Of a stretch of 10,016 bases of DNA, positions 1-7,093 are shown piece after piece. Both the position numbers and the translations under genes were made by a program. Under the pieces are notes generated by a model that had not been told where the DNA came from, did no database searches, and worked only from the letters and a program-made list of their open reading frames with translations. Numbering within the stretch: position 1 is the stretch's first letter; each line of letters opens with the position of its first letter. This DNA comes from Cryomorphaceae bacterium (GTDB lineage: Bacteria > Bacteroidota > Bacteroidia > Flavobacteriales > Schleiferiaceae), in the NCBI GenBank assembly GCA_013911625.1, contig JACESW010000030.1, positions 1-10,016 of the forward strand. Direction: 5' to 3'.

Positions 1-715
1 GCCCGAAAGTGTGCGTAATGCCATTTTGAGGTCTAGGGCGCTGACGAAAGGAGAATCGGCCCCGCAGAAGAAGGAAACTCCCAATTCGAAACCCGCGAAG
101 ACTGAGCAAAAGTCTGAAAATCAAGCGCCACTTGTTGCAGAGACTAAGGCGAAAGCGCAGCCGAAAAAGGAAACGGAGGCACCTGTAAGTAAAGTGGAGA
201 AGCCGGTGAACAAAGTGGCTCCTAAAGCGGAGAAGCTGCCAGTAAAAGAGTCTACACCAGAAAAAGTGAGTCCTCCTGCTGTTAAAGAGGACGCTGTGAA
301 AGCGGATGAGGACATTCGCGTAATGCCGTTTAGCGAAAAAGCTTCATTCTTGGAATGGCTGAATGCCGATCATAGCGTACCAGTAACCACCATCGACAAC
401 AAGCAAGGGTTTGCCAGCATTGAGGTTGTTCCTGACCAAGGTGGTTCACAAGATCAGGGCAACGAAATACGCAAAATCATTCAGGAGCTCCCGAAATTTG
501 AAGTGGAGTCTTCCAACGGTAGAATCAACGTATTTACGCTTGAAGCAGATGCCGAAGGAAAGTTTGTAACGGAAACATTAGCAGAGATTTACTTCGGACA
601 GCGTTTATTTGACAAGGCGATCAAAGCCTACGAGATTTTAAGTTTGAAATACCCGGAAAAAAGTAGTTTCTTTGCCGACCGAATAAGAGCAATTAAGAAA
701 GAAAAGAACTCATGA
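1..715 (+). CDS. TPR-containing protein upstream of secG, 3' part only
   Basis: The reading frame is already open at the left edge. A GTG occurs at 11, but nothing supports it as the start and the frame continues upstream, so I treat the gene as truncated by the window. Counting from that GTG, residues about 15-100 are a low-complexity linker rich in Lys, Pro, Glu and Ala. A short segment with FLEWLN follows near 113-118. The C-terminal 50 residues (about 186-230) form a helical TPR-like motif containing ETLAEIYFGQRLFDKAIKAY. A TPR protein of this kind directly before secG is a familiar arrangement in Bacteroidota. The stop overlaps the secG start (ATGA, 712-715), implying co-transcription and translational coupling. 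TPRs usually mediate protein contacts. A role near the membrane or in export is suggested only by the neighbour. The precise function is unknown. Confidence 0.8.
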   Translation, partial: PESVRNAILRSRALTKGESAPQKKETPNSKPAKTEQKSENQAPLVAETKAKAQPKKETEAPVSKVEKPVNKVAPKAEKLPVKESTPEKVSPPAVKEDAVKADEDIRVMPFSEKASFLEWLNADHSVPVTTIDNKQGFASIEVVPDQGGSQDQGNEIRKIIQELPKFEVESSNGRINVFTLEADAEGKFVTETLAEIYFGQRLFDKAIKAYEILSLKYPEKSSFFADRIRAIKKEKNS

Positions 716-1080
716 CAGCACTATTCTCTATCCTTATCGTAGTTATCTCAGTACTACTTGTTTTGGTGATTCTCGTACAGAATCCTAAAGGCGGTGGTTT
801 GAGCTCAGCTTTTGGTGGCGACAGCCCTCAGATGTTGGGTGGTGTTAAAAAGACAACAGATTTCCTAGACAAAGCGACTTGGGGTTTGGTTATTGGTCTT
901 TTTGTTTTGGTGATCGCTATGAACATGAGCGGTGGTGAGGCAGTAGAGGAAGAGGATACCTTGTTGCGTGATCAAGTAGAGAACGCTGTTCCTTTCCAAC
1001 CTGCAGTTCCTGCACCAGCTGCAGATGCACCAGTAGAGAACATGCCAGTAGAAGGTATGCCTGAGAGTGTTGAAGAATAA
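712..1080 (+). CDS. secG: Preprotein translocase subunit SecG
   Basis: SecG is the small accessory subunit of the SecYEG channel in the inner membrane and assists SecA-driven export. The 122-residue product has the family layout: a first membrane helix at about 3-22, the conserved cytoplasmic loop NPKGGGLSSAFGG at 24-36, and a second helix at about 56-72. After it comes a 50-residue acidic, Pro/Ala-rich tail (about 75-122) with repeated VEN-x-P-like segments. That tail is longer than the core needs, and Bacteroidota SecG proteins often carry such low-complexity ends. The ATG overlaps the stop of the preceding TPR gene by 4 bases, so translation is probably coupled. A strong terminator 20 bases after the stop ends the unit and separates it from groES. 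The assignment is secure; the role of the tail is not known. Confidence 0.96.
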   Translation: MTALFSILIVVISVLLVLVILVQNPKGGGLSSAFGGDSPQMLGGVKKTTDFLDKATWGLVIGLFVLVIAMNMSGGEAVEEEDTLLRDQVENAVPFQPAVPAPAADAPVENMPVEGMPESVEE

Positions 1081-1100
1081 GAAGTTCTAAGAAATAGTTG

Positions 1101-1133
1101 AGCCCGAATGGTCCTGCCGTTCGGGCTTTTTTT
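1101..1133 (+). terminator. Intrinsic terminator after secG
   Basis: A perfect 8-bp stem (AGCCCGAA at 1101-1108 with TTCGGGCT at 1120-1127) encloses an 11-base loop and runs straight into seven T residues (1127-1133). It lies 20 bases after the secG stop and should separate secG from groES-groEL. Confidence 0.9.
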
Positions 1134-1173
1134 ATCTTCCAAAACTGACAATTCTTCGTTTAGTAGGGTCGGG

Positions 1174-1219
1174 TTTGGTGTCAGAGTGGCACTAAAACTG
1201 AATTGGCACAAAATTTCGA
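1174..1219 (+). promoter_or_regulatory. groES-groEL promoter region with a sigma-54-like sequence
   Basis: Between the secG terminator and groES, TTGGCACAAAATTTCGA (1203-1219) closely follows the sigma-54 consensus TTGGCACRNNNTTTGCA. GG is at 1205-1206, and the spacing places the -12 pair at 1217-1218, where the sequence is CG instead of the expected GC. A start site would fall near 1230, giving a leader of about 24 bases. The hexamer TGGCAC also occurs at 1187-1192, exactly 17 bases upstream of its copy at 1204-1209. An alternative is a poor housekeeping promoter, TTTG at 1174-1177 with TAAAACTG at 1193-1200. No CIRCE inverted repeat is present. That this region holds the groES promoter is likely; which sigma factor reads it is open. 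Confidence 0.5.
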
Positions 1220-1253
1220 GTAGGAAGAGCGACAAACATTAAAAACTCAAATC

Positions 1254-1532
1254 ATGGCAGATTTAAACATTCGTCCGTTAGCTGACCGAGTAATCATTGA
1301 ACCGGCAGCTGCTGAAACAAAGACAGCTTCGGGAATTATTATTCCTGATACTGCACAAGAAAAACCTCAGAGAGGTACTGTTGTGGCTGTAGGCCCAGGT
1401 AAAAAAGACGAGCCTATGACGGTGAGCGTCGGCGATGCGGTATTGTACGGCAAGTACAGCGGTACCGAATTCAAGTATGAAGGCGGTGATTACCTCATCA
1501 TGCGTGAAGCGGATATTATGGCAATTGTTTAA
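1254..1532 (+). CDS. groES: Co-chaperonin GroES (Hsp10)
   Basis: GroES forms the seven-subunit lid of the GroEL chamber in the cytoplasm and controls ATP-dependent folding. The product has 92 residues, usual for bacterial GroES. It opens with [13 protein letters not shown] (5-17), followed by the mobile loop at about 18-34 with the hydrophobic GroEL-contact segment GIIIPD (27-32). Then come GTVVAVGPG (41-49), the [11 protein letters not shown] core (60-70) and a C-terminal EADIMAIV strand. The ATG at 1254 is the natural start, since the protein begins at the family N-terminus. It has no clear Shine-Dalgarno sequence, only an A-rich leader, as is normal in Bacteroidota. It lies 25 bases before groEL, in the same unit. 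Heat-shock control is expected from the family, and a candidate promoter lies just upstream. Confidence 0.98.
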   Translation: MADLNIRPLADRVIIEPAAAETKTASGIIIPDTAQEKPQRGTVVAVGPGKKDEPMTVSVGDAVLYGKYSGTEFKYEGGDYLIMREADIMAIV

Positions 1533-1545
1533 TCCTAACTGATAA

Positions 1546-3189
<1,644 letters not shown>

Positions 3190-3213
3190 TTCTCAGTATT
3201 TAGCTAGAAATAG

Positions 3214-3243
3214 AAAGCCACCCTTTTTGAGGGTGGCTTTTTT
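3214..3243 (+). terminator. Terminator after groEL, shared with the convergent minus-strand operon
   Basis: AAAGCCACCCT (3214-3224) pairs perfectly with AGGGTGGCTTT (3230-3240) around a TTTTG loop, and the 3' arm continues into a run of six T (3238-3243). The stop codon of the minus-strand uracil-DNA glycosylase gene lies at 3243-3245, so the same hairpin is immediately downstream of that operon too. Read on the minus strand, the tract after the stem is a broken T-run (TTTCTATTTCT), so termination in that direction may be weaker. Confidence 0.92.
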
Positions 3244-3929
3244 CATTTGGTAAAGGCTTCTAAATACTTCGCGATGTACTGTTCGCGGTGCTTGTACTTG
3301 TATTGCATCACGTATCGTGGATGCTCCAGGGGTACGAGCTCAGGAGTGAAGTTGTATTCCTTGTTGAGCTTCTGCAGGAACTTTAGATTCTTCCCGGTAC
3401 CAAAAACAATGATGCGTTCATTTTTCCCGGCCAATTCAATCTGCTTCTTAATCTGCTTGAGCAAATACGGTGCTAATGCATTGGAAAAGCTGGCGCGGTC
3501 GTAGTAATTGAAATTGACCCAATTGCCGTTTTTATTGACCACAAATCCGAGTGGGCAAACAGATCCAATGAAAAACTCATTGTAAAACTTCTCAGGACCT
3601 CCGAAGGCGTTAATGGCCTCATATACGAAGACCGAACTAGGCTCGTGTGTTGAAAAGCTTTCAAATGGAATGCCGCATTGGATCAATCGCTTCGTATCGG
3701 TAAAAGGAATGCCTGTGGCGCCGGCGCCGAGGCGACCTGGATTGATGCCTAGGATGAGGTTACGGGGAGTGTCGTCGCTGTAAAATTTATGGTAGAACGC
3801 GCTTAGTGCTCGCTCTTGCTCAGGGCTTGCCCCCTCGAAAGGATTGAGTACTTCTAGATCTGCATCGAGGTATTTACGGTCGAAATCGAGTGCACTGTAA
3901 AAGGCCAATATCTGATCGGCCTTGGTCAT
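3243..3929 (-). CDS. Uracil-DNA glycosylase superfamily protein, SMUG2/DUF4918-like
   Basis: The 228-residue product looks like a SMUG-type member of the uracil-DNA glycosylase superfamily, which removes uracil or other deaminated bases from DNA to start base-excision repair. Motif 1 is [18 protein letters not shown] (61-78), close to the SMUG1 pattern G-M-N-P-G...TG-x-PFG. VNFNYYD (138-144) lies in the middle of the domain. The C-terminal motif 2 is [10 protein letters not shown] (201-210), with His203. The HPR form and the length fit the Bacteroidota SMUG2 branch, annotated as DUF4918. I chose the ATG at 3927-3929 because it overlaps the pth stop as ATGA and begins the domain; a longer frame to 4043 would lie wholly inside pth. 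It is the last gene of the prs-rplY-pth operon and is probably translationally coupled to pth. Substrate preference cannot be read from sequence. Confidence 0.85.
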   Translation of the reverse strand: MTKADQILAFYSALDFDRKYLDADLEVLNPFEGASPEQERALSAFYHKFYSDDTPRNLILGINPGRLGAGATGIPFTDTKRLIQCGIPFESFSTHEPSSVFVYEAINAFGGPEKFYNEFFIGSVCPLGFVVNKNGNWVNFNYYDRASFSNALAPYLLKQIKKQIELAGKNERIIVFGTGKNLKFLQKLNKEYNFTPELVPLEHPRYVMQYKYKHREQYIAKYLEAFTK

Positions 3930-4492
3930 TTCTTGTTCAGCTGATTCATGGTGGTATTTATCCCTGCTAATGCGAAGCTTTGGCACATCTTGACGGCATG
4001 TTCTATAAGTGCAGGGAGGTCTAGCGCCTCGTCCTTGTTCCATTCGCCGAGTACATAGTCTACCTGACGTCCTTTGGGAAAGTCGTCGCCTATACCGAAT
4101 TTAAGTCTGGGGTAATCGTTGCGACCAAGTTTGGCTTGAATGTCTTTTAGGCCGTTGTGTCCGGCATCTGACCCTTTGCCCTTCATCCGAAGTGAACCGA
4201 ATGGGATTGCGAGATCGTCTACGACAACCAGTACATGCTCTATGGGGATTTTTTCCTCCTGCATCCAATAGCGCACAGCATTGCCGCTAAGGTTCATGAA
4301 GGTGGTAGGCTTGATGAGCCTGAAGATTCTGCCTTTGATTCTAGCCTCTGCAGTCATTGCATAACGCCCAGGTTCAAAAACAACATTGGACGCCTTCGCA
4401 AAGGCGTCCAATGTCAAAAAACCAATATTATGACGGGTATTTTCATACTCGGCTCCGGGATTACCCAAACCGACAATGAGGAACTTCTTCAT
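3926..4492 (-). CDS. pth: Peptidyl-tRNA hydrolase
   Basis: Pth cleaves the ester bond of peptidyl-tRNAs that drop off the ribosome, recycling tRNA in the cytoplasm. The 188-residue product matches the bacterial family. [19 protein letters not shown] (7-25) carries Asn11 and the catalytic His21, equivalent to E. coli Asn10 and His20. TTFMNLSG is at 63-70 with Asn67. The [10 protein letters not shown] segment at 90-99 supplies the catalytic aspartate. GHNGLKDI at 111-118 completes the active site. In place of the common GSAGGHNG there is GSDAGHNG, a mild variant outside the catalytic residues. It starts 17 bases after rplY and ends overlapping the glycosylase start. The order prs-rplY/ctc-pth is conserved in many bacteria and links PRPP supply to translation genes. 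The assignment is secure. Confidence 0.98.
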   Translation of the reverse strand: MKKFLIVGLGNPGAEYENTRHNIGFLTLDAFAKASNVVFEPGRYAMTAEARIKGRIFRLIKPTTFMNLSGNAVRYWMQEEKIPIEHVLVVVDDLAIPFGSLRMKGKGSDAGHNGLKDIQAKLGRNDYPRLKFGIGDDFPKGRQVDYVLGEWNKDEALDLPALIEHAVKMCQSFALAGINTTMNQLNKK

Positions 4493-4509
4493 ACCCGTTA
4501 AGGTACAAT

Positions 4510-5133
4510 TTATTCAGCAGCAGCTGCTTCAGCTGGAGCTTCAGCACCTTCAGCGCCTTCTTCATCCTCGTCTTCGTCCTCGTCAACGGCACCACGTGCT
4601 TTCTTAACGGTAACAATAACTGCAGTATCTGCGTTAAGGATTTCAAACCCTTCTGAAGGGACATCGCTTACACGGATTGACTTACCAATTCTTAGATCGG
4701 CAATGTTCAATTCTATGTTCTCGGGGAACTGACCTGGCACCGCGCGAACTGAAAGCTGACGCAAAATCGTCTTAAGCTTACCACCGTTCAATACACCACG
4801 TGCTTGACCGTGAAGAACTACTGGGATGTTCATAGTTACTGCCTTTCCATCTACCAACTGAATGAAGTCGATGTGCATCAACTGATCAGTTACAGGGTGG
4901 AATTGGATGTCTTGGATCACTGCTTCTACAGTAGTATCTCCCACTGTGATTTTTGCAGTCTTAGCTTCCGCAGTGTATACAAGTCCTCTAAATGCTAGAG
5001 TAGGCGCAGAAAAGTGAATAGGCGCTTCACCACCATATACAACACACGGTACGTTTCCTGCTTTACGCTCTGCTTTTGCGAATTTCGAACCAATCTCGGT
5101 TCTTACATTTCCTTGAATTTCAACAGACTTCAT
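4510..5133 (-). CDS. rplY: 50S ribosomal protein L25 / general stress protein Ctc
   Basis: L25 binds 5S rRNA in the large ribosomal subunit. This is the long two-domain Ctc/TL5 form (207 residues). The N-terminal L25 domain covers about 1-92 and ends with the signature HIDFIQL (87-93). The C-terminal TL5 beta domain spans about 95-180, with [10 protein letters not shown] at 111-120. The last 24 residues (184-207) are a low-complexity tail, first alternating Asp/Glu and then Glu/Ala/Gly, which is unlikely to fold. The start ATG begins at the family N-terminus (MKSVEIQG). It is preceded by an A-rich leader without a Shine-Dalgarno sequence, 21 bases after the prs stop. It is the second gene of prs-rplY-pth-UDG. 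In other bacteria Ctc forms are stress-induced; nothing in this sequence shows separate control here. Confidence 0.97.
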   Translation of the reverse strand: MKSVEIQGNVRTEIGSKFAKAERKAGNVPCVVYGGEAPIHFSAPTLAFRGLVYTAEAKTAKITVGDTTVEAVIQDIQFHPVTDQLMHIDFIQLVDGKAVTMNIPVVLHGQARGVLNGGKLKTILRQLSVRAVPGQFPENIELNIADLRIGKSIRVSDVPSEGFEILNADTAVIVTVKKARGAVDEDEDEDEEGAEGAEAPAEAAAAE

Positions 5134-5154
5134 CTAATCTTGTTTATTCGGGTA

Positions 5155-6087
5155 TTACATTATGAAGTGTCCTGAAATACTCTCATGGTGGTGAACTTTT
5201 TTCATCACCTGAGCGAACATTTCAGCAACTGAGATCACTCGGATCTTCGGGTTTTCTTGTGTTTGTGGAATAGTATCGGTTATGACCAATTCTTCCAATG
5301 CGCTATTTGTAATTCTCTCGTGAGCTGGCCCGCTGAGTACGCCGTGCGTGCAGTAAGCGCGAACTGTTTTAGCACCCTTTTCTTTCAACATTTCTGCCGC
5401 TTTGCAGAGAGTACCGCCAGTATCAACCATATCGTCAACAAGGATGACATTCTTGCCGTCCACATCTCCAATAACGGTCATTTTATCAATTACGTTTGCT
5501 TTCTTACGTTCCTTGTAACAGATGACCACATCGGCCTCAAGTTTAGAACCGTAAGCATGCGCACGCTTAGCACCTCCCATATCTGGAGAGGCAATACAAA
5601 GGTTGTTCAACTTCATTTCTTCGATATCTTCGATGAAAAGTGCTGAAGAGAACAAATGATCAACTGGAACTTCAAAGAAACCCTGAATCTGATCAGCATG
5701 AAGGTCCATGGTCATAACACGAGTCGCGCCTGCTGCCATTAGCATTTTAGCCACTAGCTTCGCGCCTATTGGAACTCTTGGCTTGTCCTTTCTGTCCTGA
5801 CGGGCAAGGCCGAAGTAAGGTATCACCGCTGTAATGTGTTTTGCTGAAGCGCGTTTAGCGGCATCACACAACATCAAAAGCTCCATCAAATTATCTGCGG
5901 GAGGATTGGTGCTCTGAATTAAAAATACACGTCCACCACGCACTGTTTCCTCGAATGAAGGACAAAACTCTCCATCACTAAATTCGGTGATTTTAACATT
6001 CCCCATAGGAATACCGTACTGTCCCGCAATTTTCTTAGCGAGATTCATCGTATGTCGACCGGCAAATATTTTTGCTTCAGGTAGCAT
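5155..6087 (-). CDS. prs: Ribose-phosphate pyrophosphokinase (PRPP synthase)
   Basis: Prs makes phosphoribosyl pyrophosphate from ribose 5-phosphate and ATP, the precursor for purines, pyrimidines, NAD, histidine and tryptophan. The 310-residue length is normal. Visible motifs are FSDGE (36-40), the ATP-binding and flexible-loop segment ARQDRKDKPR (95-104), the metal and substrate segment DLHADQIQGFF (128-138) with His130, and the PRPP/ribose-phosphate loop VDDMVDTGGT (217-226). The C-terminus ends in an unusual HHHESISGHFIM, with five histidines in the last dozen residues. The ATG at 6085-6087 gives the usual short N-terminus before KIFAG. It is the first gene of the minus-strand operon leading to rplY, pth and the glycosylase, and a candidate promoter lies about 55 bases upstream. 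The function is secure. Confidence 0.98.
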   Translation of the reverse strand: MLPEAKIFAGRHTMNLAKKIAGQYGIPMGNVKITEFSDGEFCPSFEETVRGGRVFLIQSTNPPADNLMELLMLCDAAKRASAKHITAVIPYFGLARQDRKDKPRVPIGAKLVAKMLMAAGATRVMTMDLHADQIQGFFEVPVDHLFSSALFIEDIEEMKLNNLCIASPDMGGAKRAHAYGSKLEADVVICYKERKKANVIDKMTVIGDVDGKNVILVDDMVDTGGTLCKAAEMLKEKGAKTVRAYCTHGVLSGPAHERITNSALEELVITDTIPQTQENPKIRVISVAEMFAQVMKKVHHHESISGHFIM

Positions 6088-6141
6088 CTGTACTGTGTGT
6101 CAGTGTTATTAACGCAATTCACGCACCTCCGAAGAGGGGTG

Positions 6142-6149
6142 CAAATGTA
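6142..6149 (-). promoter_or_regulatory. Candidate promoter (-7 element) for the prs operon
   Basis: Read on the minus strand, 6149 to 6142 is TACATTTG, an exact match to the Bacteroidota -7 consensus TAnnTTTG. Transcription would start near 6135, leaving a leader of about 48 bases before prs. No TTTG lies at the usual distance upstream; the nearest candidate is TTAG (6177 to 6174) with a 24-base gap, longer than the common 19-21. Confidence 0.5.
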
Positions 6150-6210
6150 AGTAAAAGAACATTAAAAATTACCCTAAAAAACTAGTGGATTCAATTTCTT
6201 AGAGAAAATG

Positions 6211-6241
6211 TTAGGAGAATTCGAAAAGCCCCTTATTTTTG
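6211..6241 (+). promoter_or_regulatory. Promoter of the tRNA-Leu gene
   Basis: TATTTTTG (6234-6241) matches the Bacteroidota -7 element TAnnTTTG exactly. TTAG (6211-6214) sits 19 bases upstream as a -33 element, one base off TTTG. The predicted start, about 6246-6249, is roughly a dozen bases before the mature tRNA 5' end. The same TTAG-N19-TAnnTTTG layout recurs before the dCMP deaminase gene. Confidence 0.7.
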
Positions 6242-6259
6242 CCCTCCAATTCCACGGAA

Positions 6260-6341
6260 GCCTAGGTGGCGGAATTGGTAGACGCGCTGGATTCAAAATC
6301 CAGTTCCTTCGGGAGTGCGGGTTCGATTCCCGCCCTAGGTA
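6260..6341 (+). tRNA. tRNA-Leu (anticodon CAA)
   Basis: The sequence folds into an 82-base class II tRNA. The acceptor arm is GCCTAGG (6260-6266) with CCTAGGT (6334-6340), and the discriminator is A6341, as leucyl-tRNA synthetase requires. The D arm carries AATTGGTAGA. The anticodon stem CTGGA/TCCAG (6287-6291, 6299-6303) closes the loop TTCAAAA with anticodon CAA at 6294-6296, reading UUG. A long variable arm at 6304-6316 (a short UCC/GGA stem) is the mark of tRNA-Leu/Ser/Tyr. The T arm is GCGGG-TTCGATT-CCCGC (6317-6333). The first acceptor pair is G1-U72, a wobble. The 3' CCA is not encoded (CTA follows), so CCA must be added after transcription. It has its own promoter and terminator and is a single-gene unit. 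Confidence 0.97.
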
Positions 6342-6343
6342 CT

Positions 6344-6376
6344 AAAGCCTCGTTCTTTTCAGAATGAGGCTTTTTT
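6344..6376 (+). terminator. Intrinsic terminator after tRNA-Leu
   Basis: AAAGCCTC-G-TTCT (6344-6356) pairs with AGAA-T-GAGGCTTT (6361-6373), with one G-T wobble, around a TTTC loop. It runs into a T tract to 6376. It starts two bases after the tRNA 3' end. The minus-strand gene at 6399-6833 ends 22 bases away, but on that strand only a three-T run follows the stem, so it is a poorer terminator in that direction. Confidence 0.9.
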
Positions 6377-6398
6377 GAGCTCCGGTTAATGAAGCGTT

Positions 6399-6833
6399 TT
6401 ACTTTTCGATCAAGAGATATTCTTTGTTTCCGCATTTAAAAGAGATTGCACTGCCTGCACCAAAGAACTTCACCTTAGTGTTTTCGAAATACTCATCTCC
6501 ATAACGTTTACAAATCGATTTCATAAGAATTTGAATTTCTCTATCGGGTATAATAAAATCAAATTCAGTAGAGACCATATAATCTGGTAGCTCGAATTGC
6601 AGAAGAATTTCATCTTCGGTAAAAACCATTCTTGCCTCACCAATCAAAGTTCTTTCTGCCACCTCAGTTTTAACTTGATAAGCATCATAGACGATCTCTT
6701 CATCTGTCAACTCTATGACATCAAATTGCCTGGCTTCAAAAGTCGAGTCTGCAAAGTTTTGAATGCTTGCGTTTCCACCGAATACTGAAGTGAATGGAAT
6801 TATAAAAGGCAGAATGAGAGAAAATCGTTTCAT
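6399..6833 (-). CDS. Small predicted exported protein of unknown function
   Basis: I do not recognise this 144-residue protein. It starts MKRF followed by a hydrophobic stretch (5-18) and FGG-NAS, a plausible Sec signal peptide cleaved near residue 20-22. No lipobox cysteine is present, so a periplasmic or secreted protein is the reasonable inference. The mature part is mixed alpha/beta in appearance and acidic, with two cysteines (108 and 134) and an ending that alternates hydrophobic and polar residues (EYLLIEK). It contains no enzymatic motif I know. The gene is more AT-rich than its neighbours, stands alone, converges on tRNA-Leu, and is divergent from the dCMP deaminase unit across a 260-bp gap. 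I found no good -7 element upstream. The start ATG is supported by the signal peptide; that the gene is real rests on that and on its intact length. Confidence 0.7.
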   Translation of the reverse strand: MKRFSLILPFIIPFTSVFGGNASIQNFADSTFEARQFDVIELTDEEIVYDAYQVKTEVAERTLIGEARMVFTEDEILLQFELPDYMVSTEFDFIIPDREIQILMKSICKRYGDEYFENTKVKFFGAGSAISFKCGNKEYLLIEK

Positions 6834-6883
6834 TTGATTGGTTTTGACAAAAGTGGAACTTGTATATTTCTTTAGGGTATTCT

Positions 6884-6903
6884 TTAAATTATATATAATT
6901 TAA
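6884..6903. repeat. Perfect 20-bp AT palindrome in the 6834-7093 intergenic gap
   Basis: TTAAATTATATATAATTTAA is its own reverse complement over all 20 bases and consists only of A and T. It lies 51 bases upstream of the start of the minus-strand exported-protein gene and about 190 bases upstream of the dCMP deaminase start. It could be an operator for a dimeric regulator, a cruciform or an easily melted element, or chance in AT-rich DNA. Apart from it and the promoter at 7059-7089, I see nothing identifiable in this gap. Confidence 0.6.
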
Positions 6904-7058
6904 GTAATTGTAAAACAGCGGTTTACGAGTATTTTTATAGAAGGTAGCTACATAGGTTTTATTTATTGTTTCATTTTGACTCAATTCGAATATTTAAGGT
7001 AGACTTAACAGGGACAGAGAATGGTTGGTCTTGGATAAACTACTATTCTCAAATAAGC

Positions 7059-7089
7059 TTAGTTAGATTCCGCGGCAAGGTTATATTTG
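7059..7089 (+). promoter_or_regulatory. Promoter of the dCMP deaminase-protease unit, next to the start codon
   Basis: TATATTTG (7082-7089) is an exact TAnnTTTG element, with TTAG (7059-7062) 19 bases upstream, the same layout as the tRNA-Leu promoter. The ATG begins at 7094, only four bases after the element. Transcription would therefore start at or within a few bases of the start codon, giving a leaderless or nearly leaderless mRNA. Confidence 0.6.
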
Positions 7090-7093
7090 GAAC

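Noticed and set aside
1145..1184. Inverted repeat CTGACA ... TGTCAG before groES
   Set aside because: The six-base arms are 28 bases apart, too short and too distant to claim as an operator; no CIRCE (TTAGCACTC-N9-GAGTGCTAA) is present.
3930..4043. 38-residue N-terminal extension of the uracil-DNA glycosylase to an upstream ATG
   Set aside because: It lies entirely inside pth in another frame, has no domain similarity, and the ATGA overlap at 3926-3929 gives a better start.
5257..5646. 129-codon plus-strand open frame
   Set aside because: It is antisense to prs, its translation looks random (Cys/Phe/His-rich), and prs is beyond doubt.
6260..6376. tRNA-Leu as a mobile-element attachment site
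   Set aside because: No duplicate of the tRNA 3' end, no integrase and no phage or plasmid genes are visible on either side in the window.
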